From Betaproteobacteria bacterium (lineage in GTDB: Bacteria; Pseudomonadota; Gammaproteobacteria; Burkholderiales; Burkholderiaceae_D): a DNA stretch of 64,000 bases. The stretch covers positions 121,179 through 185,178 of the forward strand of contig JANYFL010000065.1 of NCBI GenBank assembly GCA_025362735.1, read 5' to 3'. The first letter of the stretch is position 1. Every line of letters begins with the position of its first letter. A model generated the notes under the pieces. It searched no databases, was not told the DNA's origin, and saw nothing but the letters and a program-made list of their open reading frames with translations. The translations under genes and the position numbers were made by a program. Positions 43,895 through 54,302 of this stretch are shown here, piece after piece.

Positions 43895-45227
43895 AGAGCC
43901 ATGATAACGCCAGCCCGGCCAGTCCGCTGCCGATGATGACCGGAATCATGCCGACCTTGAAGCGGCCAACTGCAAGGGCGACCGCGGTAAAAATCAGTAA
44001 GGCATTCCAGTTGGGCAGCTTGAGTCCATCTAGAAAAAATACGTGGGTACCAAAGTACAGGCCGAGGTTGACAATGACACCAACCACGGCCTCCGAGATC
44101 GCAGTCAGTGGGGCCTGAAGATGCAGGTTGCCTCGGCTGCGTTCAATCCAGGGCGCCCCAGAAAAAATGAAAACGAATGAGGGCAGGAAAGTGAAGAGCG
44201 TGGCAACGCAGGCACCGGCAATACCCGCAGCGAGCAATTGATCTGCACCGAACAAGGCATGAGTCCAGCCTCCGACAAAACCGACAAAGGCCACAATCAT
44301 GATCAGGGGGCCGGGCGTGGTTTCACCGAGCGCCAAACCATCGAGCATTTGTGCTGCTGTTAGCCAGTGATACTGATTGACAGCGTGCTCAACCACATAA
44401 GGCAGAACGGCATAGGCGCCACCGAAGGTGAGCAGGGCCGACTGGGTAAAGAAGAGGCCCATCCGCGCGAGCGTGTGATCGAACCCCAGTGCGAGAAACA
44501 AAGTGGTAAGCAGCAGTGCGATCAGGCCGATGCCGACAAGCAACGCGCTCAGGCTTGAACTGGAAGCGAGGTGCGCCAGTGTGGTGTCGTCATCAATCAA
44601 GGCGGGAGCATGCGATTCGCTGGCGGTGGCTTTGTGCGCGCTGACCACGAGTGCGTCGGGACGATAGCGTTGCAGCAGGGTGCCTGCGATTGCGGCGAAC
44701 AGAATCACGAACGGGAAGGGTGTGTGCAGCGCGGCAATCGCCAGCAGTGCGCTGATCGCAATGCCAATCAGCCAGACATTTCCGAGGGTGCGCTTTGCAA
44801 TGCGCCAAGCTGCGAACAGGATAATGGCGACGACCGCTGGTTTGATTCCACTCAAAAATCCAGCGACCAGTGGCAACTGACCATAAGTCAGATACAGCCA
44901 GGACAACAGCATCAACAATAACAGCGAAGGCAGTACGAACAGACCACCCGCAATCAGCCCACCCAGACGGCCATGCATTAGCCAGCCGATATAAGTCGCC
45001 AGTTGTTGCGCTTCCGGGCCGGGCAACATCATGCAGAAATTGAGCGCATGCAAAAAGCGCCGCTCGGAAATCCAGCGGCGCTTTTCGACCAACTCGGCAT
45101 GCATCAGCGCAATTTGCCCGGCAGGACCACCGAAGCTGATGCAACCAAGCTTGAGCCAGTAGGCAAATGCCTGGGCTCGCGAAACTGGAACAGCCGAATC
45201 AGCTTTGGGCTTATCGGCTGCAGTCAT
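43887..45227 (-). CDS. chrA: Chromate transporter, ChrA family
   Basis: A 446-residue membrane protein made of two homologous halves of about six helices (long-chain CHR type). [12 protein letters not shown] in the first half and [22 protein letters not shown] with [17 protein letters not shown] in the second are the family motifs. Members expel chromate by a proton-coupled route and give chromate resistance, though some may move other oxyanions. It lies between rne and moaA; no chrB regulator is seen. Confidence 0.9.
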   Translation of the reverse strand: MTAADKPKADSAVPVSRAQAFAYWLKLGCISFGGPAGQIALMHAELVEKRRWISERRFLHALNFCMMLPGPEAQQLATYIGWLMHGRLGGLIAGGLFVLPSLLLLMLLSWLYLTYGQLPLVAGFLSGIKPAVVAIILFAAWRIAKRTLGNVWLIGIAISALLAIAALHTPFPFVILFAAIAGTLLQRYRPDALVVSAHKATASESHAPALIDDDTTLAHLASSSSLSALLVGIGLIALLLTTLFLALGFDHTLARMGLFFTQSALLTFGGAYAVLPYVVEHAVNQYHWLTAAQMLDGLALGETTPGPLIMIVAFVGFVGGWTHALFGADQLLAAGIAGACVATLFTFLPSFVFIFSGAPWIERSRGNLHLQAPLTAISEAVVGVIVNLGLYFGTHVFFLDGLKLPNWNALLIFTAVALAVGRFKVGMIPVIIGSGLAGLALSWLYV

Positions 45228-45233
45228 TCAGTT

Positions 45234-48182
45234 TCAAGACTTGCGTGTTTCAACCAGGACCAGCGGCTCGTTGGATACCTGTGGACGCGGCTTGCGTTCA
45301 CGTGGCGTGCGGGCTGGACGCGTCATGCTGGCCGCCTGTGCGGTCGCTTGTGCGTGCTTGCTGGCATCCGTTTGTACCAGTTCCAGACCAGCGTTGGTCA
45401 AGACCGTCTGCAGGTCGGCAAACTGCATTTGTACCGACGCAGGTGCCGGGGCTGATGCTGCCACTGCCATGACTGCGACGGGAGGTGCTGTAGGCAAGGT
45501 TTCTGGAACGACGAACTGCACAGCGGGCTCAGTGACCGCTGGTGCGGCGCTTGGCTCTACGGACTCAATCGGCAATTCAGCTTGAACCGGCGTGCTGACC
45601 ATTGCAACCGGAGGAATAGCTGGTGCAATGGTCTCCATCACTGGCGCAGGCTCTGCTGTAACGGTAGCAACTGCACCAGCGACAGGCTCAGGGCTTGAAG
45701 CTGAGCTTGTGTCAGTTGAAGCAGCCGTTGATTCCCACCATGCCGGAGCGTTGTTTGCAGGAGCAGCCGGGGTCTCGGTCATCACGGTTGACGTTGGCTC
45801 TGTTGCAGCGACAAAACCGGAAGAGGCTTCCTCTGCATTGTCACCAATTTCTGAGCTGTCGCTACCCGCTTGATTATCCAAACCTGCTTCGCCTGTCCCA
45901 TCGCGACGATTACGATTGCGACCACCACGACGACGGCGACGCCCCCGGGTTTCACCGTCTCCATCAGCAGCTTTGACGATCACGTTGCCATCGACATCCA
46001 GATTGTCCGTGCTCAACAATGCGGAGGCTTCATTTTCCTGAACCGGAGCTTCGGATTTTGGAGGACGTGGCTCGCGGGGTTCATTTTTGCGGCGTTGATT
46101 TGGACGTTCTCCGCGTTCACCACGCTCGGTTTCCGGGCGAGCAACTTGTGCTTCAGGGGTGGTGTTTAGCAAGGCATTCGGATCGGAATCGCCGGTCGCT
46201 TCCGGTTTGCGATTGCGATTTTCACCTTGAGGACGGGCGTTCCTATTGCCGGCTTGAGCCTCTGCTTCGGGACGTGGACCACGCTCGGCACGGTTTTCAT
46301 TACGGCCTTCATTATTACGACCGTCACGATTATTGCGTCCACGTCCACCGCGTGCGTTACGGCCATTACGACCATTGCCACCATCGCGTGCTTCGCGTTC
46401 GCTGCGTGCAGGTTTCTCAGGCGTCGTGGCTATGACTACAGGTGCTGGTGCGGGAGCCGGGCGGAACCAGCCGAGGATGCGTTCGATCAGACCCGGAGCG
46501 GATGGAGGCTGGGTAGCTGCTGAAACCACTGGCGCAGCGACGAGTTTTTCAGCGCGTTCGATCACCGGCGCAGGTTGATCGGGGGTAATGCCCTTGACCA
46601 CGGCTTCCTGGCGTGGCTTGACGACTTCGACCTTGTCTTTCTTGGTGTAAGCAGTTTCCTCGGCTACGGCTTCGACCATGTCGTAGCTGGCCTTGGTGTT
46701 TTCCAGACGTGGGTCATCGTGCTTGAGACGCTCCAGCGTGTAATGCGGTGTTTCCAGACTCTTGTTCGGAATCAGCACGACATTGACCTTGAGACGAATC
46801 TCGATCTTGGCAATGTCCGCGCGTTTTTCGTTGAGCAGGAAGGTCGCGACTTCAACGGGCACCTGAACGAAGACGGCGGCCGTGCTGTCTTTCATTGCTT
46901 CTTCCTGGATGATGCGCAGGATATGCAATGCCGATGATTCTGTATCGCGAATATGGCCGGTGCCATTACAGCGTGGACAAACTACGTGGCTGCCTTCGCC
47001 AAGACTTGGGCGCAGGCGTTGACGCGACAATTCCATCAGTCCGAAGCGCGAAATCTTGCCCATTTGCACACGTGCGCGGTCGTAATGCAGGCCGTCCTTC
47101 AGACGTGTTTCAACGTCCTTCTGGTTGCGGGTCGATTCCATGTCGATGAAGTCGATCACGATCAAACCGCCCAAGTCGCGCAGACGCATCTGGCGCGCGG
47201 CTTCTTCGGCGGCTTCGAGATTGGTGCGCAGCGCGGTTTCTTCGATGTCACTGCCTTTGGTCGAACGGGCCGAGTTGACGTCGATGGCCACGAGCGCCTC
47301 GGTGTGGTCGATCACGATCGCGCCGCCTGAAGGCAGAGGCACGGTGCGCGAATGCGCGGTTTCGATCTGATGTTCGATCTGGAAGCGCGAGAACAGCGGC
47401 ACGTCGTCGCGGTAGCGCTTCACGCGATTGACCATGTCCGGCATCACATGCGACATGAACTGATGCGCCTGATCGTAGATGTCGTCGGTGTCGATCAGGA
47501 TTTCGCCGATTTCGGGCTGGAAGTAATCGCGGATGGCGCGAATCACCAGACTGGATTCCTGATAAATCAGGAAAGCACCCGATGACGACTGGCCCGCGCC
47601 TTCAATTGCGCGCCAGAGTTGCATCAGATAGTTCAAGTCCCATTGCAGTTCCGGGGTGGTACGGCCAATGCCGGCGGTACGGGCGATGATGCTCATGCCA
47701 CTGGGCATTTCAAGCTGATCCATCGCCTCGCGCAACTCGGCGCGGTCTTCGCCTTCAACCCGGCGCGAGACGCCGCCACCACGCGGATTGTTCGGCATCA
47801 GCACCAGATAACGTCCGGCCAGCGAAATGAATGTGGTCAGGGCTGCGCCCTTGTTGCCACGCTCTTCTTTTTCGATCTGGACGAACAGCTCCATGCCTTC
47901 CTTGACGGCGTCCTGGATGCGCGCATTGCGCACGTCCACGCCTTCGCGGAAATACTGGCGCGAGATTTCCTTGAACGGCAAAAAGCCGTGACGCTCTTCG
48001 CCGTAGTTGACGAAGCAGGCTTCCAGACTGGGTTCCACGCGGGTGATGACACCCTTGTAGATATTGGACTTGCGTTGCTCGCGACCGGCGGCCTCGATAT
48101 CGATATCGATCAGCTTTTGGCCATCGACGATGGCGACGCGCAGCTCTTCAGCATGCGTCGCATTGAATAACATGCGTTTCAT
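45234..48182 (-). CDS. rne: Ribonuclease E
   Basis: A 982-residue endoribonuclease that starts mRNA decay and processes rRNA and tRNA. The catalytic half has the S1 domain ([20 protein letters not shown]), the 5'-sensor, the DNase I-like site with D301 ([10 protein letters not shown]) and D344 (IVIDFIDM), and the zinc link C402-P-R-C405. From about 560 on it is a disordered C-terminal scaffold: an Arg/Asn/Gly-rich segment of about 200 residues, then Pro/Ala/Val-rich sequence with short conserved ends. This part usually binds RNA, membrane or degradosome partners. The ribosome site GTGGAGCAAAA before ATG is strong. A long leader lies upstream. Confidence 0.95.
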   Translation of the reverse strand: MKRMLFNATHAEELRVAIVDGQKLIDIDIEAAGREQRKSNIYKGVITRVEPSLEACFVNYGEERHGFLPFKEISRQYFREGVDVRNARIQDAVKEGMELFVQIEKEERGNKGAALTTFISLAGRYLVLMPNNPRGGGVSRRVEGEDRAELREAMDQLEMPSGMSIIARTAGIGRTTPELQWDLNYLMQLWRAIEGAGQSSSGAFLIYQESSLVIRAIRDYFQPEIGEILIDTDDIYDQAHQFMSHVMPDMVNRVKRYRDDVPLFSRFQIEHQIETAHSRTVPLPSGGAIVIDHTEALVAIDVNSARSTKGSDIEETALRTNLEAAEEAARQMRLRDLGGLIVIDFIDMESTRNQKDVETRLKDGLHYDRARVQMGKISRFGLMELSRQRLRPSLGEGSHVVCPRCNGTGHIRDTESSALHILRIIQEEAMKDSTAAVFVQVPVEVATFLLNEKRADIAKIEIRLKVNVVLIPNKSLETPHYTLERLKHDDPRLENTKASYDMVEAVAEETAYTKKDKVEVVKPRQEAVVKGITPDQPAPVIERAEKLVAAPVVSAATQPPSAPGLIERILGWFRPAPAPAPVVIATTPEKPARSEREARDGGNGRNGRNARGGRGRNNRDGRNNEGRNENRAERGPRPEAEAQAGNRNARPQGENRNRKPEATGDSDPNALLNTTPEAQVARPETERGERGERPNQRRKNEPREPRPPKSEAPVQENEASALLSTDNLDVDGNVIVKAADGDGETRGRRRRRGGRNRNRRDGTGEAGLDNQAGSDSSEIGDNAEEASSGFVAATEPTSTVMTETPAAPANNAPAWWESTAASTDTSSASSPEPVAGAVATVTAEPAPVMETIAPAIPPVAMVSTPVQAELPIESVEPSAAPAVTEPAVQFVVPETLPTAPPVAVMAVAASAPAPASVQMQFADLQTVLTNAGLELVQTDASKHAQATAQAASMTRPARTPRERKPRPQVSNEPLVLVETRKS

Positions 48183-48720
48183 TTTTGCTCCACGCGCTCG
48201 GGCACTTCTCTACGAAGCAGCCACGGCGCAAATTGTTGTTGCTATGGAACGCGTGGGAAAAAGAGGGAGGCGGGAATTGCCGCTGGACGCGGGATCGCTG
48301 TTAAACAAGCGATGCCGGTGCTGGGGCACGGCAAGATGAAGCTGGCACTGCTCGTCGATCAGGACGCGTCGCGACCGGACGCGACATCAGCAAGACTGAT
48401 GTGCGGACTAAGGTCTGGGTGGCGCGTCATGCGGTTCAATTGATGATCTGTGTGAACTGATTTACTGAATCTCGACGAAATGGGTCAACCCACTTGCTGA
48501 ATCACGAACCATTTACTACCGTATGTATAAGTAACGGCAACAAACGGCGCGTGATTTTTGTATCCTTTTTATCTGAGCGTTTCAGTGAAGCGCTCAAGCC
48601 CAACTCATTTTCTTTTCTGTTCCGGTTTTGACCGAAAGGCGACTTCTGCGCATTTCCTGCCAAAACATGAACATTCGCGTTTGTGCCCGTTACGGTGGGC
48701 AACCTGACCGGCGTGTAAAA
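48183..48720 (-). promoter_or_regulatory. rne: Long leader region upstream of rne
   Basis: More than 500 bases between rne and the rluC promoter contain no supported gene on either strand. In E. coli the rne 5' leader folds and lets RNase E control its own mRNA. The length and position fit such a role here, but I could not verify a conserved fold. Confidence 0.35.
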
Positions 48721-48749
48721 TTAAAACTACTGTATTAATACTGTATAAG
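48721..48749 (+). promoter_or_regulatory. Candidate promoter for rluC with a direct repeat
   Basis: TTAAAA and TATAAG are separated by 17 bases. Between and across them TACTGTAT occurs twice, three bases apart (48728-48746), which could bind a regulator. Confidence 0.35.
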
Positions 48750-48912
48750 CACAACGTCTCTGGACGCGGCGCCAAAATTCCACAGCGCATTTTCACTCGT
48801 CATTTGCACATCAGACCTTCAGAACAGGTTTGAGTGGCATGAGAAAAACTTCATGGCACACTGCATTCATCCAGGCTGGAATTGCAAACACTTACCCAAA
48901 TTATATTGCAAC

Positions 48913-49929
48913 ATGAAGGACTTAGGGGAGCTTCCTCAAGATCGTGACAAAAACAGGCTTAACCCCGGTTTTGCCTCGGATAAAGTGCGATTTTTCCGGG
49001 TGGACGCGGATGATGCGGGCCAACGTATCGACAATTTCCTGCTGAAACTCGCCAAAGGCGTGCCCAAAAGCCATGTTTACCGGGTCATCCGGGGTGGTGA
49101 AGTACGCGTCAACAAAAAGCGTGTCGATGTGACTTACCGGCTGGAAATTGGCGATGAACTGCGTGTGCCGCCGATGCGTCTGGCTGAAAGCCGGTCCGCA
49201 CCGGTACGTGCGGCCGAATTCCCGATTCTGTTTGAAGATGACTATTTGCTGATTATTAATAAACCTGCAGGCGTGGCCGTGCATGGTGGCAGCGGGGTTT
49301 CCTTCGGCGTGGTGGAACAATTGCGCGCTGCTCGGCCCGATGCCCGTTATCTTGAGCTCGTGCATCGGCTGGATCGCGAGACTTCGGGCGTGTTGATGCT
49401 GGCTAAAAAGCGGGCAGGGCTGGTTGGTTTGCACGAGCAGATTCGTGCCGGACAACTCGATAAGCGTTATCTGGTAATGGTGCAGGGCGATTGGCTGAAT
49501 GCGCGTCAGCATGTCCGTCTGCCTTTGGTGAAATTTCTAGATGGTGAAGAAAGGCGCGTGCGTGCGGTGACGAATCCAGGGCATCCGAACGACGCCGATG
49601 CGGTGGCCGCGCATACCATTTTCAGTCTGCGTGAGAAATTCAAGTCCGGTCAAACCGACTTTGCTCTGCTCGAGGCTGAGCTGAAAACCGGACGCACGCA
49701 TCAGATCCGGGTGCATTTGGCTTCGCTGGGTTTTCCGATTGCGGGCGATGACAAGTACGGTGACTTTGCACTGAACAAGGAACTCGCACGGCCTTCCAAG
49801 GCGCAACTCAAGCGCATGTTTTTGCATGCCTGGCACCTGGGATTACAGCACCCGGTGAGTGGTGAGGCGATGCAGATCGAAGCGCCGTTGCCGGAGGAGT
49901 GTGAGCGGTTTTTGGGGGCGTTGCGATGA
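48913..49929 (+). CDS. rluC: 23S rRNA pseudouridine synthase (sites 955/2504/2580)
   Basis: A 338-residue RluA-family pseudouridine synthase. It has an N-terminal S4 RNA-binding domain (RIDNFLLKLAKGVPKSHVYRVIRGGEVRVN) and the catalytic domain with HRLDRETSGVLMLAKK containing the nucleophilic Asp, then ELKTGRTHQIRVH. Position divergent from rne is the usual one for rluC. The frame continues upstream to ATG 48853; I prefer ATG 48913 because the extra 20 residues look unlike the family, but this is not settled. Confidence 0.93.
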   Translation: MKDLGELPQDRDKNRLNPGFASDKVRFFRVDADDAGQRIDNFLLKLAKGVPKSHVYRVIRGGEVRVNKKRVDVTYRLEIGDELRVPPMRLAESRSAPVRAAEFPILFEDDYLLIINKPAGVAVHGGSGVSFGVVEQLRAARPDARYLELVHRLDRETSGVLMLAKKRAGLVGLHEQIRAGQLDKRYLVMVQGDWLNARQHVRLPLVKFLDGEERRVRAVTNPGHPNDADAVAAHTIFSLREKFKSGQTDFALLEAELKTGRTHQIRVHLASLGFPIAGDDKYGDFALNKELARPSKAQLKRMFLHAWHLGLQHPVSGEAMQIEAPLPEECERFLGALR

Positions 49930-49957
49930 ACGGGCAGCTTATGAATTTAAAGTGTGC

Positions 49958-50054
49958 TTTCAACACAGAGACACAGAGTTACACAGAGATAATTTTGAGT
50001 TACTTGCTTTCCTCTGTGGCTTTTCTCCGTGTCTCTGCGTCTCTGTGTTGAAAA
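49958..50054. repeat. Intergenic inverted repeat (CACAGAGACACAGAG type)
   Basis: TTTCAACACAGAGACACAGAG (the left arm, 49958-49978) pairs with CTCTGCGTCTCTGTGTTGAAAA on the right (about 50033-50054). A similar half-arm (CTCTGCGTCTCTGCGTC) occurs at 21216-21232, so the family is dispersed. Confidence 0.65.
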
Positions 50055-50071
50055 CCCAAGCCCCAAATACT

Positions 50072-50728
50072 ATGACCCGCCAATTCGACCTCATCGTTTT
50101 TGACTGGGACGGCACCCTAATGGATTCGACGGCAATCATCGCGTCGAGTATCCAGCTTGCTTGCCACGATCTCGATTTGCCTCCCCCTGACGACGTTCGC
50201 GCACGGCACGTGATCGGGCTTGGTCTATCCGACGCATTGATGTATGCCGTGCCGAGCATCAAGTCCGAACAATTACCGCAGATGATTGAGCGTTATCGCT
50301 ATCACTACCTGACGCGCGATCATGCTCTGGTGCTGTTTCCCGAAGTACGGGAAATGATCGCGGACTTGAAGAAGGCTGGGTACTTCGTCACGGTGGCAAC
50401 CGGAAAGAATCGTGCAGGCTTGAATCGTGCACTGGATCAAACAGGACTCAAACCGCTTTTCGATGCTTCGCGTTGTGCTGACGAAACCTTCTCCAAGCCG
50501 CATCCACAAATGCTGCTCGAACTGACCGATGAGTTGGGTGTGGAACCGCAGCGCACGCTGATGGTTGGCGATACGACGCACGATCTGCAAATGGCGGAAA
50601 ACGCCGCCACGCATGCGGTTGGTGTGAGCTATGGCGCTCATCCTGAGATGGAATTGCGCAAGCACAGGACCATGGCAGTGGTCGAGACCAGCAAAGCCTT
50701 ACGGGGTTGGTTGAACAATCTTGGATAA
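50072..50728 (+). CDS. HAD-family phosphatase, phosphoglycolate phosphatase-like
   Basis: A 218-residue HAD subfamily IA hydrolase. The nucleophile motif FDWDGTLMDST, motif II TVATGKNRAGL, the lysine in KPHPQM and motif IV MVGDTTHDLQMA are intact, with a helical cap between them. It resembles Gph and PpaX types; the substrate is not certain. I start it at ATG 50072 because the upstream part of the long frame crosses an inverted repeat. Its end overlaps the TTG of the following Rieske gene by eight bases. The order rluC-HAD-Rieske-sppA is common in this group. Confidence 0.9.
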   Translation: MTRQFDLIVFDWDGTLMDSTAIIASSIQLACHDLDLPPPDDVRARHVIGLGLSDALMYAVPSIKSEQLPQMIERYRYHYLTRDHALVLFPEVREMIADLKKAGYFVTVATGKNRAGLNRALDQTGLKPLFDASRCADETFSKPHPQMLLELTDELGVEPQRTLMVGDTTHDLQMAENAATHAVGVSYGAHPEMELRKHRTMAVVETSKALRGWLNNLG

Positions 50729-51131
50729 GCAAATTGAATCAAGCGTCCTGTTGAAAGACTGGATTCGAATAGGCGCATCGTCAGAGCTGATCGAACGCGG
50801 CATGGCGCTGCGCTTTCCGGTTCGGTTTGGAGCGCGTGACCAGGTTGCTTTTGTCGTCAGGTTCAAGGAACGAACCCATGCTTATTTGAACCAATGTGCC
50901 CATATCCCCTCTGAAATGGATTGGCAGCCTGGACAATTCTTTGATTTGTCGGGGTTATACTTGATCTGTGCGACCCATGGTGCCCTGTATCTGCCTGAGA
51001 GCGGGTTGTGTATCGATGGACCCTGTGTCGGGCGCAGTCTGTTGAAGATCGAAACGCTGGAGCAGGGCGATTCGATCTACTGGCGGCCCAATAACCTCAT
51101 TCAGCCGATTTCATTTTCCAAGCAAGCGTAA
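50721..51131 (+). CDS. Rieske-type [2Fe-2S] protein
   Basis: A 136-residue small Rieske protein. The cluster ligands are C59-x-H61 and C83-x2-H86 (CAHIP and CATHG), with the spacing of biphenyl-dioxygenase-type ferredoxins. It has no membrane anchor. The start is TTG 50721, inside the last codons of the HAD gene, which implies translational coupling. Redox partner unknown; conserved linkage with sppA is the only clue. Confidence 0.85.
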   Translation: MDKQIESSVLLKDWIRIGASSELIERGMALRFPVRFGARDQVAFVVRFKERTHAYLNQCAHIPSEMDWQPGQFFDLSGLYLICATHGALYLPESGLCIDGPCVGRSLLKIETLEQGDSIYWRPNNLIQPISFSKQA

Positions 51132-51137
51132 CCCTCT

Positions 51138-52148
51138 ATGTCTGATCCCAACGATACTTATCGCAATAACACGAGTGGCACCGGTAATTCCGGTACGTCC
51201 GATGCCAACTGGCAGAAAGACGTTCTCGAAAAGCTGGCGTTTTCGGCACTGAAAGAACAACGCACGGCTCGCCGCTGGAAAATCTTTTTCCGCATCATTA
51301 CCTTTATCTACGTCGGTCTGATCCTAGCCTATCTGTTCGATCTGCCGATTATGGGGGTGGAAAAGGAAATCTCTTCGCGTCATACCGCCTTGATTGAAAT
51401 GAAAGGCGTGATCGATTCCGAAGGCGATGCCTCGGCCGAGAAAATCAACTCGGCACTCGATAGCGCGTTCAAGGATTCAGGCAGTGTCGGCGTGATCTTG
51501 CGCATCAACAGTCCCGGTGGCAGCCCGGTTCAGGCCGGCATGATCTACGATGAAATCAAGCGTCAACGCGCACAGCATCCCGACAAGCCGCTATATGTCG
51601 TCGTTGAGGAAATGTGTGCTTCAGGCGGCTATTACACTGCTGCTGCTGCCGACAAAATTTATGTCGACAAGGCCAGTATTGTTGGCTCGATCGGTGTGCT
51701 GATGGACAGTTTTGGCTTTACTGGAGCAATGGAAAAAGTCGGGGTCGAGCGGCGGCTCATGACCGCTGGTAAAAACAAGGGCATTGGTGATCCATTCTCA
51801 CCTGAAACCGCAGAACAAAAAGTACGTTTACAGGAAATGCTGGATGAAATTCACCAGCAATTCATCAAGGTTGTGCGTGAAGGCCGGGGCGCTCGTTTGA
51901 AAGAAAATCCTGACACTTTTTCCGGGCTGTTCTGGAGCGGTGCCAAGAGTATCGAACTGGGTCTGGCCGATGACTACGGCACGGTTGAAAGTGTGGCCCG
52001 TGACGTCATTAAGGCTGAGGACATTGTCGACTATACCGAGAAAGATAATTTCAGTGAACGTCTGGCACGGCGCTTGGGTGCGTCAGTCGGTACTGCTTTG
52101 AGTGGTGGGTTGATGAATGCACTCGGCAAGTCTTGGAGTTTGCGCTAG
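51138..52148 (+). CDS. sppA: Signal peptide peptidase SppA, S49 family, short form
   Basis: A 336-residue membrane-anchored serine protease that digests leftover signal peptides. A Asn/Gly/Ser-rich cytoplasmic tail precedes one membrane helix at about 50-70 (FFRIITFIYVGLILAYLFDL). The S49 core has INSPGGSPVQAG and the nucleophile S162 in MCASGGYYTAAA; the general-base lysine is in TAGKNKGIGDPF (probably K214). The single-domain length matches the short SppA/SohB-like form. It starts six bases after the Rieske gene. Confidence 0.92.
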   Translation: MSDPNDTYRNNTSGTGNSGTSDANWQKDVLEKLAFSALKEQRTARRWKIFFRIITFIYVGLILAYLFDLPIMGVEKEISSRHTALIEMKGVIDSEGDASAEKINSALDSAFKDSGSVGVILRINSPGGSPVQAGMIYDEIKRQRAQHPDKPLYVVVEEMCASGGYYTAAAADKIYVDKASIVGSIGVLMDSFGFTGAMEKVGVERRLMTAGKNKGIGDPFSPETAEQKVRLQEMLDEIHQQFIKVVREGRGARLKENPDTFSGLFWSGAKSIELGLADDYGTVESVARDVIKAEDIVDYTEKDNFSERLARRLGASVGTALSGGLMNALGKSWSLR

Positions 52149-52221
52149 TTCGGTATCGAAAAACCAGTGCGGAACAGTGATACTTTGTTAGGCAGTGCTT
52201 CAGGCTAGCAGGAGAATTAAG

Positions 52222-52479
52222 GTGAGCGAATGGTTTGTGCTTCACTGGTATTTGGTTCTAGGCTTAGCCTTACTGGCCTTCGGTGTGGTTTGTGTCTGGC
52301 GAGCAATATGTGCGGATTCGAAAGGCGAGGTAGCCTCTTGGCTTTCAGATTTACTTATCTGGCCAGCAATTTTTCGTCAAGATCGTGGTGGGACAAGCAG
52401 AAAATTTATTGTGGTTGGTCTGGTTGTCATGCTGCTTTTGGTTATCTTGAGCGTGTGGATTAACCCTGACGTGCGATGA
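52222..52479 (+). CDS. Small two-helix membrane protein, function unknown
   Basis: An 85-residue protein with GTG 52222 after a good ribosome site (AGGAGAATTAAG). Two hydrophobic helices (about 7-26 LVLGLALLAFGVVCVWRAI, and 60-80 VVGLVVMLLLVILSVWI) flank a short polar loop. I recognise no family. It lies between sppA and the convergent methyltransferase gene. Confidence 0.5.
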   Translation: MSEWFVLHWYLVLGLALLAFGVVCVWRAICADSKGEVASWLSDLLIWPAIFRQDRGGTSRKFIVVGLVVMLLLVILSVWINPDVR

Positions 52480-52570
52480 ATCAAGGCATGGCTAGCGCGG
52501 TATCTGTTACAGAGCGCCGTTGCGCGGGTGCGAAACTGAACCGTTAGAAAACGCTCGAAACTTTGCTGAT

Positions 52571-53302
52571 TTACTGACCCAGTATTAGAAATATGCTGGG
52601 CTGTTTTTGCAGATCAGGGATCTTATTTTTCCACTCTGAAGCGGTACGAGTGATGATCGCTTCGGTCGGCAGGGTCAGATCCGTTGCGATGCAAACCATC
52701 GTTCCGGGCGCACAAGTGCTGACCAGCGCTTCGGCCAATGCCTGATTGCGATAAGGCGTCTCGATAAAAACCTGCGTTTGTTTTTCCTGGCGAGAGCGTT
52801 GCTCCAGTTCGCGGATACGCTTGGCCCGCTCTGCTTTGTCTGTCGGTAGATAACCATTGAAGGCAAAGCTCTGACCATTGAGACCACTGGCCATCACGGC
52901 GAGCAGAATGGATGAGGGCCCGACCAGCGGGCAGACGGTGATGCCATGCTCGTGAGCGAGTCGAACCAGATTTGCACCGGGGTCAGCCACTGCAGGACAA
53001 CCCGCTTCCGAAACCAGACCAGCATTGCGACCGCCCAGCAAGGGAGCGAGTAAGCCAGGTAGTGCGGTGACGGGAGTTGAGACATTCAACTCGCTGATCT
53101 CAATTTCCTGCAAAGGCTTGTTTAGCGGATGAAGAGTGCCCACTTTTTTCAAAAAAGCGCGTGTCGATTTTGCGTTCTCGCCGACGAAATAATCGAGCGT
53201 TGCAGCAATTTGGCAGACAGTGGGTGTCAGTACAGTCTCCAACGGAGATTCGCCCAGCGCATTGGGGATGAGATACAACTTTCCTGCGGGAACCGGATGC
53301 AT
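52571..53302 (-). CDS. SAM-dependent methyltransferase, tetrapyrrole-methylase/RsmI-like fold
   Basis: A 243-residue protein of the tetrapyrrole (corrin/porphyrin) methylase fold. GKLYLIPNALGESPLETVLTP, the DAGCPAVADPG-equivalent (SEAGCPAVADPGANLV) and CPLVGPSSILLAVMASGL are typical, as is FIETPYRNQALAEALV. It belongs with the RsmI-like rRNA methylase family but is the short variant found beside cell-division or nucleotide-salvage genes in betaproteobacteria; its true RNA target is unknown. Confidence 0.85.
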   Translation of the reverse strand: MHPVPAGKLYLIPNALGESPLETVLTPTVCQIAATLDYFVGENAKSTRAFLKKVGTLHPLNKPLQEIEISELNVSTPVTALPGLLAPLLGGRNAGLVSEAGCPAVADPGANLVRLAHEHGITVCPLVGPSSILLAVMASGLNGQSFAFNGYLPTDKAERAKRIRELEQRSRQEKQTQVFIETPYRNQALAEALVSTCAPGTMVCIATDLTLPTEAIITRTASEWKNKIPDLQKQPSIFLILGQ

Positions 53303-53387
53303 GTGATGAACAAGTGATCAATAAGTTTGGGCGGCCCAGTAGAATAGCTGATCATCCAATGCTGAATGAATTGCGTCTACTACTCCT

Positions 53388-54011
53388 ATGTCTTCCTCCG
53401 TATTTCAACAACTGGTTCTGGCCTCGAACAACGCGGGCAAGCTGCGCGAATTCGATGCACTGCTGGCTCCTTGCCGGATTCAGGTGATTCCGCAATCAAA
53501 ACTAGAGGTGAGTGAAGCCGAAGAACCGCACATCACCTTTGTTGAAAATGCCTTGGCCAAGGCCCGGCATGCAAGCCGACACACGGGCTTGCCCGCATTG
53601 GCCGATGACTCGGGAATCTGTGCCGCCGCGTTAAATGGCGCGCCCGGTGTTTATTCGGCACGTTACGCCTTGCTTGGGAAGAACGCATCTGCCAAAGAAA
53701 AAAGCGATACGGCCAATAACGCACGGCTGATTGGTGACCTTGAACCCTATGCCAACAAGCGAGCCTGGTATGTCTGCGTGTTGGTACTGGTGCGAAGTGC
53801 GGACGATCCACAACCCATCATCGCCGAAGGGGTCTGGCATGGTGAAATCATTTCTTCGCCCAGAGGTCAGAACGGGTTTGGTTATGACCCTCATTTTTTC
53901 TTGCCCGAACGGGGCTGCACGGTGGCTGAATTGCCCTCCGAAGAAAAAAACCGGATCAGTCACCGGGCGCTTGCGATGCAACGTTTGTTGACCCAGATTC
54001 AAAGCGTGTGA
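53388..54011 (+). CDS. rdgB: XTP/dITP diphosphatase (HAM1 family)
   Basis: A 207-residue nucleotide-pool sanitiser that hydrolyses ITP, dITP and XTP to monophosphates. LVLASNNAGKLREFDALL, TFVENALAKARHASRHTGLPALADDSGI, GVYSARYA and GQNGFGYDPHFFLPE are intact; the acidic metal site lies in ADDSG. It is upstream of a ThiS/MoaD-like gene, unlike the more usual rdgB-hemW pairing, but hemW follows two genes later. Confidence 0.95.
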   Translation: MSSSVFQQLVLASNNAGKLREFDALLAPCRIQVIPQSKLEVSEAEEPHITFVENALAKARHASRHTGLPALADDSGICAAALNGAPGVYSARYALLGKNASAKEKSDTANNARLIGDLEPYANKRAWYVCVLVLVRSADDPQPIIAEGVWHGEIISSPRGQNGFGYDPHFFLPERGCTVAELPSEEKNRISHRALAMQRLLTQIQSV

Positions 54012-54018
54012 TCGGTTT

Positions 54019-54288
54019 ATGGCCAAACTTGTCTTTACTCAGCAATTGCGCCGCTTCACTGAAGTACCTGAAGTTGAGACGGATGCAGCGGACTTGCGCA
54101 ATGCATTGGAAGCGGCGTTTGCAGTGAATGCAAACTTGCGCGGTTATATTCTCGACGAGCAAGGCCATTTGCGTGAGAACGTAGTGATATTTATTGATGG
54201 GCAGCGCGTGCGGGATCGCGTGAGCCTGAGCAATTCGCTCAAACCAAACAGCAGCGTTCATGTATTACAAGCCCTGTCCGGCGGATAA
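54019..54288 (+). CDS. ThiS/MoaD-like ubiquitin-fold protein
   Basis: An 89-residue beta-grasp protein ending LSGG; the Gly-Gly tail is the site of adenylation and thiocarboxylation in sulfur-carrier proteins. ILDEQGHLRENVVIFIDGQRVRD is the typical MoaD-like core. It starts seven bases after rdgB and is followed after 14 bases by a BNR-repeat protein. The pair is probably separate from molybdopterin synthesis, since moaE is absent and moaA is far away. Confidence 0.85.
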   Translation: MAKLVFTQQLRRFTEVPEVETDAADLRNALEAAFAVNANLRGYILDEQGHLRENVVIFIDGQRVRDRVSLSNSLKPNSSVHVLQALSGG

Positions 54289-54302
54289 GAAAGGAGACTG
54301 CA

